From an uncultured Acidimicrobiales bacterium (lineage in GTDB: Bacteria > Actinomycetota > Acidimicrobiia > Acidimicrobiales > SZUA-35), in contig CALIFY010000063.1 of the NCBI GenBank assembly GCA_938021675.1, forward strand, positions 1 to 64,000: a stretch of DNA of 64,000 bases, written 5' to 3'. The notes beneath the pieces were generated by a model that saw only the letters and a program-made list of their open reading frames with translations, was not told where the DNA came from and did no database searches. This document shows, piece after piece, positions 8,607-17,103 of the stretch (position 1 is the stretch's first letter; every line of letters begins with the position of its first letter). A program made the position numbers and the translations under genes.

Positions 8607-8936
8607 ATGGCTGTCAACCGAGGTCTGGTAGATCTCATCGGCGCAGCGTTGGACAACGATGCCATTCCGGCCGGGAAGATGAACCAAGAGTGCAGTCGAA
8701 TCCTCAAGGATTTAGCGCAGAAAGGGATGGCCCACCAAGCCCAAGAAGGTCCGTTCGGCGGCTCGATTATCACCCAACGATCACGGCCCGAATTTCTGAT
8801 CGTACCGATCGCTAACACGCCAGAGTATCTCCAGGCAATCGCCGAACACGCCGCGAAGCGGGCAGCGGAAGCCGCCGGTGAGGATGCCGAGTCCTTCACC
8901 GCCAAGCTGAAAAAGGCGATCGAAGCACCCCAATAG
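8607..8936 (+). CDS. small conserved hypothetical protein
   Basis: The protein has 109 residues with a strong ribosome site (GGGAGG 8 bases before the ATG). It is cytoplasmic and has no membrane segment. The N-terminal part looks like a winged-helix-type helical bundle (IGAALDNDAIPAGKMNQECSRILKDLAQKGMAHQ), with a short beta hairpin (GGSIITQRSRPEFLIVPI) and a long Ala/Glu-rich C-terminal helix. A DNA-binding role is possible but there is no diagnostic motif. It is convergent with the membrane protein gene at 8946. Confidence 0.55.
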   Translation: MAVNRGLVDLIGAALDNDAIPAGKMNQECSRILKDLAQKGMAHQAQEGPFGGSIITQRSRPEFLIVPIANTPEYLQAIAEHAAKRAAEAAGEDAESFTAKLKKAIEAPQ

Positions 8937-8945
8937 CATCGTCGG

Positions 8946-9659
8946 CTACGGCGGCTGGGTGATTCCAGTTTCGGTGGGCAAGGGTTCAACTTCCACCGAG
9001 ATAGGTTGCACGGGTTCGGGCGGGCTTGACGACCAAGCGAACAGGCCGGCGCCCGACACGAAGGCTAAAACACCGAGAAGAACGGTCTTCCACAGCCGTT
9101 CATAGGCTCTTTTGGCTTCATAGTGGTTGGCGAACGCCAACACACTGTTCGCCGCATCACGACTTTCGAGAAGTTGACTCCGAAGCTCGTCCAATCGGTC
9201 CGAGGTTCCTTGCCCTACTTCCCGCTCCAAACGAGCGATATGGGCCCGAAGCTGATGTGGCGCCCGATGCTTGAAGGTAGACGGGAATAATCCGTCATGG
9301 CGGACGATTGCGTCTCGTAGACCCTCTGCCTCGTTGCCCTCTCCTGCCGCCACATCAACCTCTTCGAACGTGACGTACTCGATCGGAGCCACAAGAGCCG
9401 TCCGATGAATGACCATCACCACGGCAAGCAAGGCTCCGGCAACACCGACCCCGGTCAGGGCCAACCGCCAAAGCGGCAGCCCACCAAGACCCGACAACGA
9501 CAGCCCGGCGACAAGAGCCACGCCAAGCGCGCCGAAACTACCGGCCAACCATCGAGCGGTCTGCTGGTAGTTCGCAGACGCCGCCTGTAAGCGTCGAAGC
9601 GGATCCGTCGGACCGAGCGGCCCGCCAGCGTTCGGTGTCCCCCAATGGTCTGCCGTCAT
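8946..9659 (-). CDS. membrane protein with three transmembrane helices, hypothetical
   Basis: The protein has 237 residues. Two adjacent hydrophobic helices lie at about residues 40-57 and 66-83, followed by a soluble region of about 110 residues with charged helical segments likely to form a coiled coil (LRAHIARLEREVGQGTSDRLDELRSQL). A third helix lies at about 192-208 before a short Pro-rich tail. The 2+1 membrane layout with a cytoplasmic coiled coil suggests a small scaffold or sensor, but no named family is recognised. It sits 16 bp downstream of the next minus-strand gene and may share its transcript. Confidence 0.55.
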   Translation of the reverse strand: MTADHWGTPNAGGPLGPTDPLRRLQAASANYQQTARWLAGSFGALGVALVAGLSLSGLGGLPLWRLALTGVGVAGALLAVVMVIHRTALVAPIEYVTFEEVDVAAGEGNEAEGLRDAIVRHDGLFPSTFKHRAPHQLRAHIARLEREVGQGTSDRLDELRSQLLESRDAANSVLAFANHYEAKRAYERLWKTVLLGVLAFVSGAGLFAWSSSPPEPVQPISVEVEPLPTETGITQPP

Positions 9660-9675
9660 TGCCCGCCGGTCACCC

Positions 9676-10056
9676 TCACTGCTCGCCGATGAGAGGTATC
9701 AGGCCAGTGGAGGTGAAATCAGAGGCGTTCTGGACGCCGAAAACGATCCCTCGGAAGATCACCCCAGACTTTTCTTGCAGCATCGTGCGTTCCGTCGGCG
9801 ATGGCCGAACACACCGAACCACCAGCTCGGATACCAACGAATCAGCCCGAGAGAGATCCATCAGGGTTGGGCGATCGACCCCAAAGGCAACGTAGTAGAC
9901 AACTCGGCCGCTCTCGGACTGAGATACAGAGCCAAACTCCGCCGTACTGCTCTCAAAATCGAACCGCTCGAACGTCGTCTTAATACAACCAAGGACGGGG
10001 CTAAGCCCAAGGTCGCGGAGTTCTCGTTCGGCGTCGGGCAGCCAATAGAAGTTCAT
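9676..10056 (-). CDS. hypothetical protein upstream of the membrane protein
   Basis: The product has 126 residues from the ATG at 10056, or 133 from a TTG at 10077; the start is uncertain because neither has a clear ribosome site. It is a soluble alpha/beta protein (NFYWLPDAERELRDLGLSP, RVVYYVAFGVDRP) without recognisable catalytic residues. The opening is faintly reminiscent of small RelE-like folds, but the similarity is too weak to name. It ends 16 bp before the membrane protein gene at 9659, so the two probably form one transcript. Positions 10085-10349 between this gene and the OmpA-domain gene show no coding signal. Confidence 0.45.
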   Translation of the reverse strand: MNFYWLPDAERELRDLGLSPVLGCIKTTFERFDFESSTAEFGSVSQSESGRVVYYVAFGVDRPTLMDLSRADSLVSELVVRCVRPSPTERTMLQEKSGVIFRGIVFGVQNASDFTSTGLIPLIGEQ

Positions 10057-10349
10057 TGAGCGTACAAACTTAGGCAAATCGATCGGCGGCGGGCCGCGGC
10101 AAGAAGAAGATTCTTACATCTTGGCCCAAGACCCGTGGGATTTCACCGCGCGTCAAACCATCGATTTTGGTGACCAGCGGACAAGACCGGAGCACGATAC
10201 TCACACTTACCAAGGGTGGTTAGTTCAAAACAAGATTAGTTAGTTTGGATCGAAAATGTCCTGTCAGTATGAGGACAAGTGGTTCGCCGGGTGCACCGTA
10301 GAGATTCAGCTGCAATAATGTCGCCTCATGGCGGCAAAGGAAGAAGAGC

Positions 10350-12029
10350 GTGGCTGACGAATCTGGAAACGATCGGCAGAACGACGGTGGGTCTGATGCA
10401 GACGCGCTGCTCCGAGAGCTGCTCCCTGACGACACCGAAGTTGCGAGCGACACGGTAACCATTGGGCCACGGCCGACCGACCCCACACAGGGCCGACCAA
10501 CCCCCGACCAGGCACCGCCTGTCGATGCACCCTCTGCCACCGACGAACAAGCTGAACAGGCAGAACCGGTGCACCACGGCACTGCACCCGCTACCTCACA
10601 AAAGTCCGCCGAAAATTCCAGCTCTGGAAAACCAGCCACCGGCCAGCCGTCGGGCGCTCCAACCCCGGACCTCGAGAATGAACAGCGTATATTCCGGCCA
10701 GAAGCGGTGGCGTTAGGCGATGCCTCTCAGCGGGCGAACGCCACCGGCGGAATGACAACCACCGACGACCCCGATCGAAAACGCCGACGGGTAGTGCCGT
10801 GGTTGCTGACTCTTTGCACGCTTGCCGCAGTCGTTATCGCCATCATCTTCGGACTGGGCTTCCTCGACAACTCAGGCTCGGACAGCGAGACAGAGACCGC
10901 CACACCACAAGGCCCGTCGACCGACGACGCAGACACGACGATCGATGCCTCCTCCGACGACGCCACAAGCGAAGTATCGGCAGACGATTCCGCCGCCGCC
11001 GTGGCGGCCGATGACGATGCCGCAACCGCGTCCGATGACGATGCCACCGTGCCGCCCGCTGGAGCCGACGGCGGCCCATCGCTGTCGTTGAAGCTTGAGG
11101 ACTACCAGTTCACGGCAACCGGAGTAGTCCCGGACGAGCAGCTGAAAGAAGCGATCGAGGAACGTGCCGGTCTCGTGTTTGCCGAGTTCGGCACGGTTGA
11201 TATTTCGGTCGACCCATCGGTCGAGATGCCAGCATGGGCCGAGGCTGCGCCCTCGGTGATCAATGCGATGGTCCTTCTTCACGAAGGAACGATCGATGTC
11301 ACGTCCGATGCGACGGTTGTTGGTGGTCGAGGCTTAGAGGGCGACTTCGAAATGCTCGAGATGCGGCTCTCGCCAGACCTAGGGTTCCCACCGTTCTCGG
11401 TGGCCGAATCCGACGTCATAGACAGTCCGGCACCTTGGGTCACCGCCGTGGCAGACGGCGAAGGCACCCTGGTGCTTACCGGTGAGCTAGCCGACGAAAC
11501 TATGCGGCAGTCCATCGTGGATGGAGTGACAGAAATCTACGGCGAAGAAAACGTGATCGACGGCACCGAGGTGAATTCGGAGCGTCACAATCGTTTCCTC
11601 ATCATGCGATTCCCGAGCAACGTCGCGGCATATCGGGTATTCGGGTCGTTCGAAATAGCCGGAAGAAACGAATCGTTCGAGGCCATCCTCGACGACGGAC
11701 TCGTATTCGAATCCAACAACACCGATCTCACTGCCGAGAGTCGTGAACGGCTTTCAACAGTCATGTTCACCCTTACCAGGAACCCGCTGCCGGTGGCGGT
11801 AACCGGCCATACCGACGCAGTCGGATCCGAACTGGACAACCAGGCGCTGAGTGAACAGAGGGCAAAGTCGGTCGCCGACTTCCTGATCGAGAGCGGCGTC
11901 CAGGCCGACCTGGTCACCACCGAAGGTCAAGGGGAGTCAAACCCCATCGATTCGAACCGAACCGATGAGGGCCGGGCAAGAAACCGACGAGTCGAAATCT
12001 CCATCGGGCTCCCAGACGACGAGGGCTAA
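10350..12029 (+). CDS. single-pass membrane protein with C-terminal OmpA domain
   Basis: The protein has 559 residues with a GTG start preceded by AGGAAG. Layout: a disordered acidic and Pro-rich cytoplasmic region of about 145 residues ending in RKRRR, one transmembrane helix (about 150-171), a very acidic Asp/Ala/Ser linker (about 175-245), a domain of about 170 residues that may contain BON-like repeats, and an OmpA C-terminal domain (about 440-555) with the peptidoglycan-binding signature GHTDAVGSELDNQALSEQRA and DEGRARNRRVEI. OmpA domains bind peptidoglycan, so this is likely a membrane-to-wall linker. It precedes a branched-chain-amino-acid-type ABC importer. A second OmpA protein at 24169 shares the same anchor-linker-OmpA plan and ends in a ligand-binding domain. 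Confidence 0.8.
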   Translation: MADESGNDRQNDGGSDADALLRELLPDDTEVASDTVTIGPRPTDPTQGRPTPDQAPPVDAPSATDEQAEQAEPVHHGTAPATSQKSAENSSSGKPATGQPSGAPTPDLENEQRIFRPEAVALGDASQRANATGGMTTTDDPDRKRRRVVPWLLTLCTLAAVVIAIIFGLGFLDNSGSDSETETATPQGPSTDDADTTIDASSDDATSEVSADDSAAAVAADDDAATASDDDATVPPAGADGGPSLSLKLEDYQFTATGVVPDEQLKEAIEERAGLVFAEFGTVDISVDPSVEMPAWAEAAPSVINAMVLLHEGTIDVTSDATVVGGRGLEGDFEMLEMRLSPDLGFPPFSVAESDVIDSPAPWVTAVADGEGTLVLTGELADETMRQSIVDGVTEIYGEENVIDGTEVNSERHNRFLIMRFPSNVAAYRVFGSFEIAGRNESFEAILDDGLVFESNNTDLTAESRERLSTVMFTLTRNPLPVAVTGHTDAVGSELDNQALSEQRAKSVADFLIESGVQADLVTTEGQGESNPIDSNRTDEGRARNRRVEISIGLPDDEG

Positions 12030-12246
12030 AACCCAGTCGACAACGCTGCAACGCTGAGCCCCACCGCCCCTTCAGGGACGCTGAACCACACATCGGCACT
12101 GGTCCGACTACGATCGCCCGGGATTAGAGATGCGTCTAGATGCATCTGCTTCGAACTGTTCGGGTGGCGCGGGAGCTTTCTGGGTAGTTAAATCTAGGCA
12201 TACTTCGCGTGGGTGTGAACCGCCGACCACAAAGGAGATATCCGTG

Positions 12247-13614
12247 ATGGATCACAGACGTAGGTGGCGGCTTCTTGCCGTCATCTTGGCAGTTGCCTTG
12301 ACAGCAGCGGCTTGCAGCGACGACGGGACAACTGCCGTCACCGAGCTCTCCGAGCAGGAACCGACCGAAGAGTCCACGGTCGACAGCCCTCAAGACGCCG
12401 ATGGCGATGACGATGCGTCGACCAACGGCGAGAACGAGAACGGGACCGACGCCGAAGAACCCTCCGAGGAGGCGGACGATGCCGAGCCGGCCGAAGCAGC
12501 CTCCGGTGACCCAATTCTCCTGCACAGCATCCTCGACGAGAGCGAAGCCACCGGCCAATCATTCCCCTTCACCCGTGCCGCACTCGAAGCAGCCGAATTA
12601 TACATCAACGAAAACGGCGGGCTCGGTGGCAGCGGCCGCCCAATCGATATCGAGATCTGCGTCGGCGAAATGGACCCCAACATCAACCAAGAATGCGGCC
12701 AATCCGTGATTGACGACGGCGCAATCGCCACCGTCGGATCCGCTATTTGCGCAAATGACACCGCCTACCCGCCGCTAAACGAAGCCTCGATACCGAACAT
12801 CGGTCCCCTCAGCTGTCTTGAATCGACCTGGGCCTCACCGAACACCTTCCTCATGAACCACGGGTTCCAAGGCACGGCCGGTCTTCAGGCGACGCTGGCC
12901 TGCACCATCCTGGAATCGGGGACCACCGTATTCACCGGGGTAAACGTTCCATCGATCGTCGGGTCCATCCCGGTGTACAACCAAGTCCTCGAAGCTCAGG
13001 GGTGCGACCCGCTGGCCGGCGAACCCCTTACCGAGTTGGACACGAGCGATTTCGCTCCCATCGCTGCCCAATGGGCCGACGCTGACGTCGTGCTGTTCAG
13101 CAACGCCCCACCCCAATCAGCGCCGCTGATCAACACCGCAACGGCAGCCGACATCGATGCCACCCTCGTCTTCACCCCTCCGACGATGAGCAGCGCAACG
13201 CTAGACGCGACCGAGGGCAGCAACGAGGGCGTCATGGCTATTCGTTACTATCGTGCTCCTGACGACTCCGTAGAGGGCTACCAGGTGTACCGCGAGTATC
13301 TGCAGCGGGTCGACGGCGAACAGTTCATCGCTGATGAGTTCGGGACCGCGGCTTGGGTCTCGGTGCTCGCTCTCGATCAGGCGTACCGAGATTGCGATAG
13401 CTGCGAATTCACCCCATCGGGCGCCCTCGACGCAATGAACGAGCTGAGCGGTTTCGACGCGATGGGAATAGCCCCGCCACTCGACTTCACCGCCGACCCA
13501 GCTCCCCAGTTCGCCGAGCGGTTTCCACGAATCCTGACGACCCAAGGCTTCGCCGGCATCGTCGAGTCGGGCGAGATCGTCGCCTTCAATGACAACGAAC
13601 CGATCGGCGGATAA
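12247..13614 (+). CDS. ABC importer substrate-binding lipoprotein (branched-chain amino acid type)
   Basis: The protein has 455 residues. The ATG at 12247 sits 9 bases after AAAGGAG; an adjacent in-frame GTG at 12244 is possible. A lipoprotein signal (hydrophobic stretch, LTAAAC lipobox) precedes an acidic linker of about 65 residues (Asp/Glu/Ala-rich). The binding domain is periplasmic-binding-protein type I, LIV family (DPILLHSILDESEATGQSFPFT, AAELYINENGGLGG, IDIEICVGE). It delivers its ligand to the fused permease/ATPase encoded next. The ligand cannot be read from sequence; family members bind amino acids, amides, urea or aromatic acids. Confidence 0.9.
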   Translation: MDHRRRWRLLAVILAVALTAAACSDDGTTAVTELSEQEPTEESTVDSPQDADGDDDASTNGENENGTDAEEPSEEADDAEPAEAASGDPILLHSILDESEATGQSFPFTRAALEAAELYINENGGLGGSGRPIDIEICVGEMDPNINQECGQSVIDDGAIATVGSAICANDTAYPPLNEASIPNIGPLSCLESTWASPNTFLMNHGFQGTAGLQATLACTILESGTTVFTGVNVPSIVGSIPVYNQVLEAQGCDPLAGEPLTELDTSDFAPIAAQWADADVVLFSNAPPQSAPLINTATAADIDATLVFTPPTMSSATLDATEGSNEGVMAIRYYRAPDDSVEGYQVYREYLQRVDGEQFIADEFGTAAWVSVLALDQAYRDCDSCEFTPSGALDAMNELSGFDAMGIAPPLDFTADPAPQFAERFPRILTTQGFAGIVESGEIVAFNDNEPIGG

Positions 13615-13636
13615 GCCGACGGGAGGTCATTCACCG

Positions 13637-13666
13637 ATGAGCGCGCCGATCGCCCCCACTCGATGA
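13637..13666 (+). CDS. possible 9-codon leader ORF before the fused permease
   Basis: The GGGAGG ribosome site upstream of the permease is placed 10 bases before an ATG at 13637, not before the permease start. That ATG opens a 9-codon ORF (MSAPIAPTR) whose TGA overlaps the permease ATG at 13663 as ATGA. It may be a translational coupling leader. Alternatively the permease really starts at ATG 13711 and this is chance. Confidence 0.3.
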   Translation: MSAPIAPTR

Positions 13667-16600
13667 CGACAGCGCTTCTCGCAGCGCGGACCCCAGATGT
13701 CGTCGCGGTCATGACCGTCGACGACATCTGGGTCTTCCTACTGCTGGGCCTCGGCACCGGCGCCGCCTATGCCATCGCCGGTATCGGCCTCGTTCAGATC
13801 TACCGAGGCTCGGGGGTCATCAATTTCGCCCACGGGGCCATCGCCTTTCTCAGCGTCGCCCTCTACGGCCAGTTCAGCGTGATTTGGGATTGGCCATGGC
13901 CGCTGGCCTTCGCCCTCTCGTGGCTCGCCGCTATCGCTGCGGGAGCCTTGATCCAATTGGCGGTCATGCGCCCTTTGCGTCAAGCGACAGTCCTGGTCAA
14001 GATCATCGCCACCGTCGGCGTGCTGGCGATCATCGAAGAACTCGTCCCGCTCGTGCTCGGGAACATTACACAGCGAGCTCAAAACGTTGACCCGTGGTCC
14101 CCGAGTGGTGGGGTAACGCTCCAACCCGGAGCGGTTCTCGGATTCGATCGACTCATCATGACCGGGATCGCCATCGCACTCGGAGCCGGCATGTGGAAAC
14201 TCATGTCGGCGACCCGTTTCGGGCTTGAGACTACGGCGGTGGCTGAGGATGAGCTGACGGCTCAAGCGTTGCGAGTTAACCCAAATCGGGTGGCGTTATT
14301 GAATTGGATGCTCGGGGGTGGCCTGGCCGGCCTAGCCGGCCTGTTGTGGTCATCGTGGACGGGGTTGCGGGTCGAGCCGTACATCCTCCTCGTCGTACCG
14401 GCTTTAGCGGCGGCCCTGATCGGCAAGTTCGATTCGTTCCCACTGACCGTGGCGGGTGGGCTCGGACTGGGCATGGTCCGGGAACTCATCTTTCGATGGC
14501 AGACCGACCCAGACATCGGGTTACCTGACGGCCTAACCCAAGGATGGAACGATGCGCTCCCGTTCATCGTCATCCTCGGCCTGTTGGCCGCGAGAGGATC
14601 GGTCTTTCCCGACCGGGGCGAATCGATTTCCGTTCTCCCTGCCGTCGGTCGCGCCCGGCTGTCACTACCAACCGCCGCCGCCCTCGCCGTCGTACTTCCT
14701 GCGGTGACGCTGCTGGCTACCGACGACCTCGCCCTGGCGATCACCGCTACCACCGGTGTGGCCGTCGTCGGACTGTCGCTGGTGGTCGTCACCGGTCTGG
14801 CCGGCCAGGTCTCACTCGCCCAAATGGCCATGGCGGGAATCGGCGCGCTGGTCGCCGCTCAGCTCAGCGCTACCGCCGGGGTGCCGATTCTCTTGCTGCT
14901 GCCGATCGCCGCCGTGTCGGGAGCTCTGGCCGGAGCGGTGTTCGCGTTACCGGCGCTGCGATCCCGAGGCCCGGCGCTGGCGGTAGCGACCATCGCCCTC
15001 GGTCTAGCGGTGCAGCGGACCGTGTTCGGGAACGCCAGTATTTCCGGCGCGTCGTTCTCCGGTCTTGAGATCGAGCCGCCGAACCTGTTCGGTTGGTCTA
15101 TCGATGGCGTGTCCCATCCCGAGCGGTTCGCTGCCTGTGGTGTCGTCGTAGCGATCGTCGCATTGCTGGCGGTATCAAACCTCCGGGCCGGACCGGTCGG
15201 ACGCCGATTCCTGGCGGTGCGTTCAAATGAGCGGGCGGCAGCGGCGCTCGGTATCTCCATATCGGCGACCAAAGTCACGGCGTTCGTGATGTCGGCTGGA
15301 CTGGCCGCGGTCGGCGGACTCCTCCTCACCTTCAACCGGAACTTCGTTCAGGTGACGGGAGCGTTCGGTTTCGGTCAGTCTTTGCTGGCACTCGTCCTCG
15401 CGCTGATAGGGGGGATCGGTTTCCTCCTCGGCCCGGTGGTCGGCGGAGCGCTCTCCCCGGCCGGTCTCGTCCCGTGGGTGTTCAATGACATCGACGCCAT
15501 CGAACGACTACTAATCGTTGTGGCCGGGGTGATCGTCGTGATCCAACTGATCGTCGCACCCAACGGCATCGTCCACCAGATCGTGACCAGACAAAGTGAC
15601 ATGCCCGACCTGCGGAACGCGGTCGGCTCTCGTCGGTCGGCCTGGCGGTGGATCGGTGGAGCCGAGATGGCCGGCGGACTCGCCACGCTGGTCGGCGTCA
15701 TCGGACAGCGGTTCGAATCGTCACTACCATTCGAGGCGATTCGGATCACCGGCGGCGTCGGCCTCGCAGTACTCATGGGGTTGGCTATCCGCAGACACCG
15801 CAGCCGTGGGCATCCGATGGTTGCCCTCGTACCAGCATCAGTCTTTCTGATCCTGATCTCGCTCAGCCTCGGACTTCCCCGAATTGCCAGCCCACTGCTC
15901 GACGTCGGCCCTGATGCCAACCCTGCGACGGCTATCGGATTGTGGCTCGGCCTGGCCACCCTGGCCGGAACGGCTGGCGCCATTTGGGTCGACCGTCGAC
16001 GCGACCTCGAAGTACAAGCCCGACTACCGCTCGGTTGGATGGTGGCTGGCATAGCGACCGGTGCGTTCCTGTTGGCCTCGACCTTTAGCGCCGAGATCCT
16101 CCACAATTTGTTCGGCATGATCGTCGGCGTGCTTTTCACCACGTTCGGCGTCGGAAAACTAAAACCGGAAGACGGCTATCGACGAACCGCCGTCGATTTC
16201 GTCATCGCCGATCCCGCCGACACCGATGCCGATGTCTCTGTCGATGTCGACACCGATGCCGATGTCGATGTCGATGTCGAGCCGACAGATGCCACCCTGC
16301 ATGTTCGTGGGTTGACGGTGCGCTACGGTCCGGTTCTGGCGCTCGACCAGCTACACCTCGAGGTCCGGCCGGGGGAGATCGTTGGGCTGATCGGTCCCAA
16401 TGGCGCCGGCAAAACAACGGCAATCGATGCCATCAACGGATTCGTCGACATCACCGACGGTACGGTTGCCCTCGGCCCGGCCGACCTGACGTCGCGTAGC
16501 GTCCACCAGCGCTCACGGCTGGGGCTCGGCCGCACCTTCCAAACCGTTGAACCATTCGACGACTTGAGCGTCGTTGAGAACCTCGCCGCAGCCACCGAGC

Positions 16601-17103
16601 ACGTCGGGTGTATCGATTGGGTTCTGAGTCCATTTCGTGTTCCGACGCTCAAACTGTCGGCGGCGACCGCCGATGTGATCGACGCATTCGAACTCGATCG
16701 AGAGTTGTCCTCAATGCCTGACGAACTCCCCCAGGGACGACGGAGACTTCTTGGTGTAGCCCGGGCGGTCGCCAGCTCGCCGGCGGTGATGTTGCTCGAC
16801 GAGCCGGCGGCCGGTTTGAGTGCAACCGAGACCGAACAGCTCGGCGTGATCCTTCGACGGGTCGCCGACGACATGGGCGTCGGAATGTTGCTCGTAGAAC
16901 ACGACATGAGCATCGTGACCGCCATATGCGACCATGTCGTCGCCCTAGATTTCGGCCGGACCATCTTCAGCGGCCCACCGAACGCGGTGTTGACAGACCC
17001 GACTATTCGCCGCGCCTATCTCGGACATGACCTTGAGGAAACCGAATCGGAGTCTCACTCGGAATCTGACTCGGTCACGACGGAGAGCAAGATCACGGCA
17101 TGA
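13663..17103 (+). CDS. fused LivH-LivM-LivG: two permease domains plus ATPase of a BCAA-type ABC importer
   Basis: The protein has 1146 residues. Residues about 18-310 are a LivH-type permease (LGTGAAYAIAGIGLVQIYRG, GVINFAHGA). Residues about 335-640 are a LivM-type permease (LVVVTGLAGQVSLAQMAMAG, ALGISISATKVTAFVMSAG). Residues about 660-832 add six or so extra hydrophobic segments of unknown role. An acidic repeat linker (851-876) leads to a LivG-type ATPase at about 878-1125 with Walker A GPNGAGKTT (911-919), Walker B VMLLDEP, a degenerate signature LPQGRRR and the H-loop LVEHD. These are normally three genes. An in-frame ATG at 13711 is an alternative start. The gene overlaps the next by ATGA, so the importer is one operon with 12247 and 17100. 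Confidence 0.9.
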   Translation: MTTALLAARTPDVVAVMTVDDIWVFLLLGLGTGAAYAIAGIGLVQIYRGSGVINFAHGAIAFLSVALYGQFSVIWDWPWPLAFALSWLAAIAAGALIQLAVMRPLRQATVLVKIIATVGVLAIIEELVPLVLGNITQRAQNVDPWSPSGGVTLQPGAVLGFDRLIMTGIAIALGAGMWKLMSATRFGLETTAVAEDELTAQALRVNPNRVALLNWMLGGGLAGLAGLLWSSWTGLRVEPYILLVVPALAAALIGKFDSFPLTVAGGLGLGMVRELIFRWQTDPDIGLPDGLTQGWNDALPFIVILGLLAARGSVFPDRGESISVLPAVGRARLSLPTAAALAVVLPAVTLLATDDLALAITATTGVAVVGLSLVVVTGLAGQVSLAQMAMAGIGALVAAQLSATAGVPILLLLPIAAVSGALAGAVFALPALRSRGPALAVATIALGLAVQRTVFGNASISGASFSGLEIEPPNLFGWSIDGVSHPERFAACGVVVAIVALLAVSNLRAGPVGRRFLAVRSNERAAAALGISISATKVTAFVMSAGLAAVGGLLLTFNRNFVQVTGAFGFGQSLLALVLALIGGIGFLLGPVVGGALSPAGLVPWVFNDIDAIERLLIVVAGVIVVIQLIVAPNGIVHQIVTRQSDMPDLRNAVGSRRSAWRWIGGAEMAGGLATLVGVIGQRFESSLPFEAIRITGGVGLAVLMGLAIRRHRSRGHPMVALVPASVFLILISLSLGLPRIASPLLDVGPDANPATAIGLWLGLATLAGTAGAIWVDRRRDLEVQARLPLGWMVAGIATGAFLLASTFSAEILHNLFGMIVGVLFTTFGVGKLKPEDGYRRTAVDFVIADPADTDADVSVDVDTDADVDVDVEPTDATLHVRGLTVRYGPVLALDQLHLEVRPGEIVGLIGPNGAGKTTAIDAINGFVDITDGTVALGPADLTSRSVHQRSRLGLGRTFQTVEPFDDLSVVENLAAATEHVGCIDWVLSPFRVPTLKLSAATADVIDAFELDRELSSMPDELPQGRRRLLGVARAVASSPAVMLLDEPAAGLSATETEQLGVILRRVADDMGVGMLLVEHDMSIVTAICDHVVALDFGRTIFSGPPNAVLTDPTIRRAYLGHDLEETESESHSESDSVTTESKITA
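16218..16280 (+). repeat. in-frame 30-bp-period repeat encoding an acidic Asp/Val linker
   Basis: Two copies of a 19-base unit (16218-16236 and 16248-16266) with a 30-bp period, followed by GATGTC hexamers, encode DTDADVSVDVDTDADVDVDV between the membrane part and the ATPase of the fused importer. The length is likely to vary by slippage. Confidence 0.7.

Noticed and set aside
15375-16142. 255-codon minus-strand ORF inside the fused Liv gene
   Set aside because: It is a low-complexity shadow of a membrane-protein coding region, rich in Arg, Pro and Thr.
16218-16280. CRISPR-like or mobile repeat
   Set aside because: The repeat is in frame inside a coding region and encodes a simple Asp/Val linker; no CRISPR array was seen anywhere in the window.
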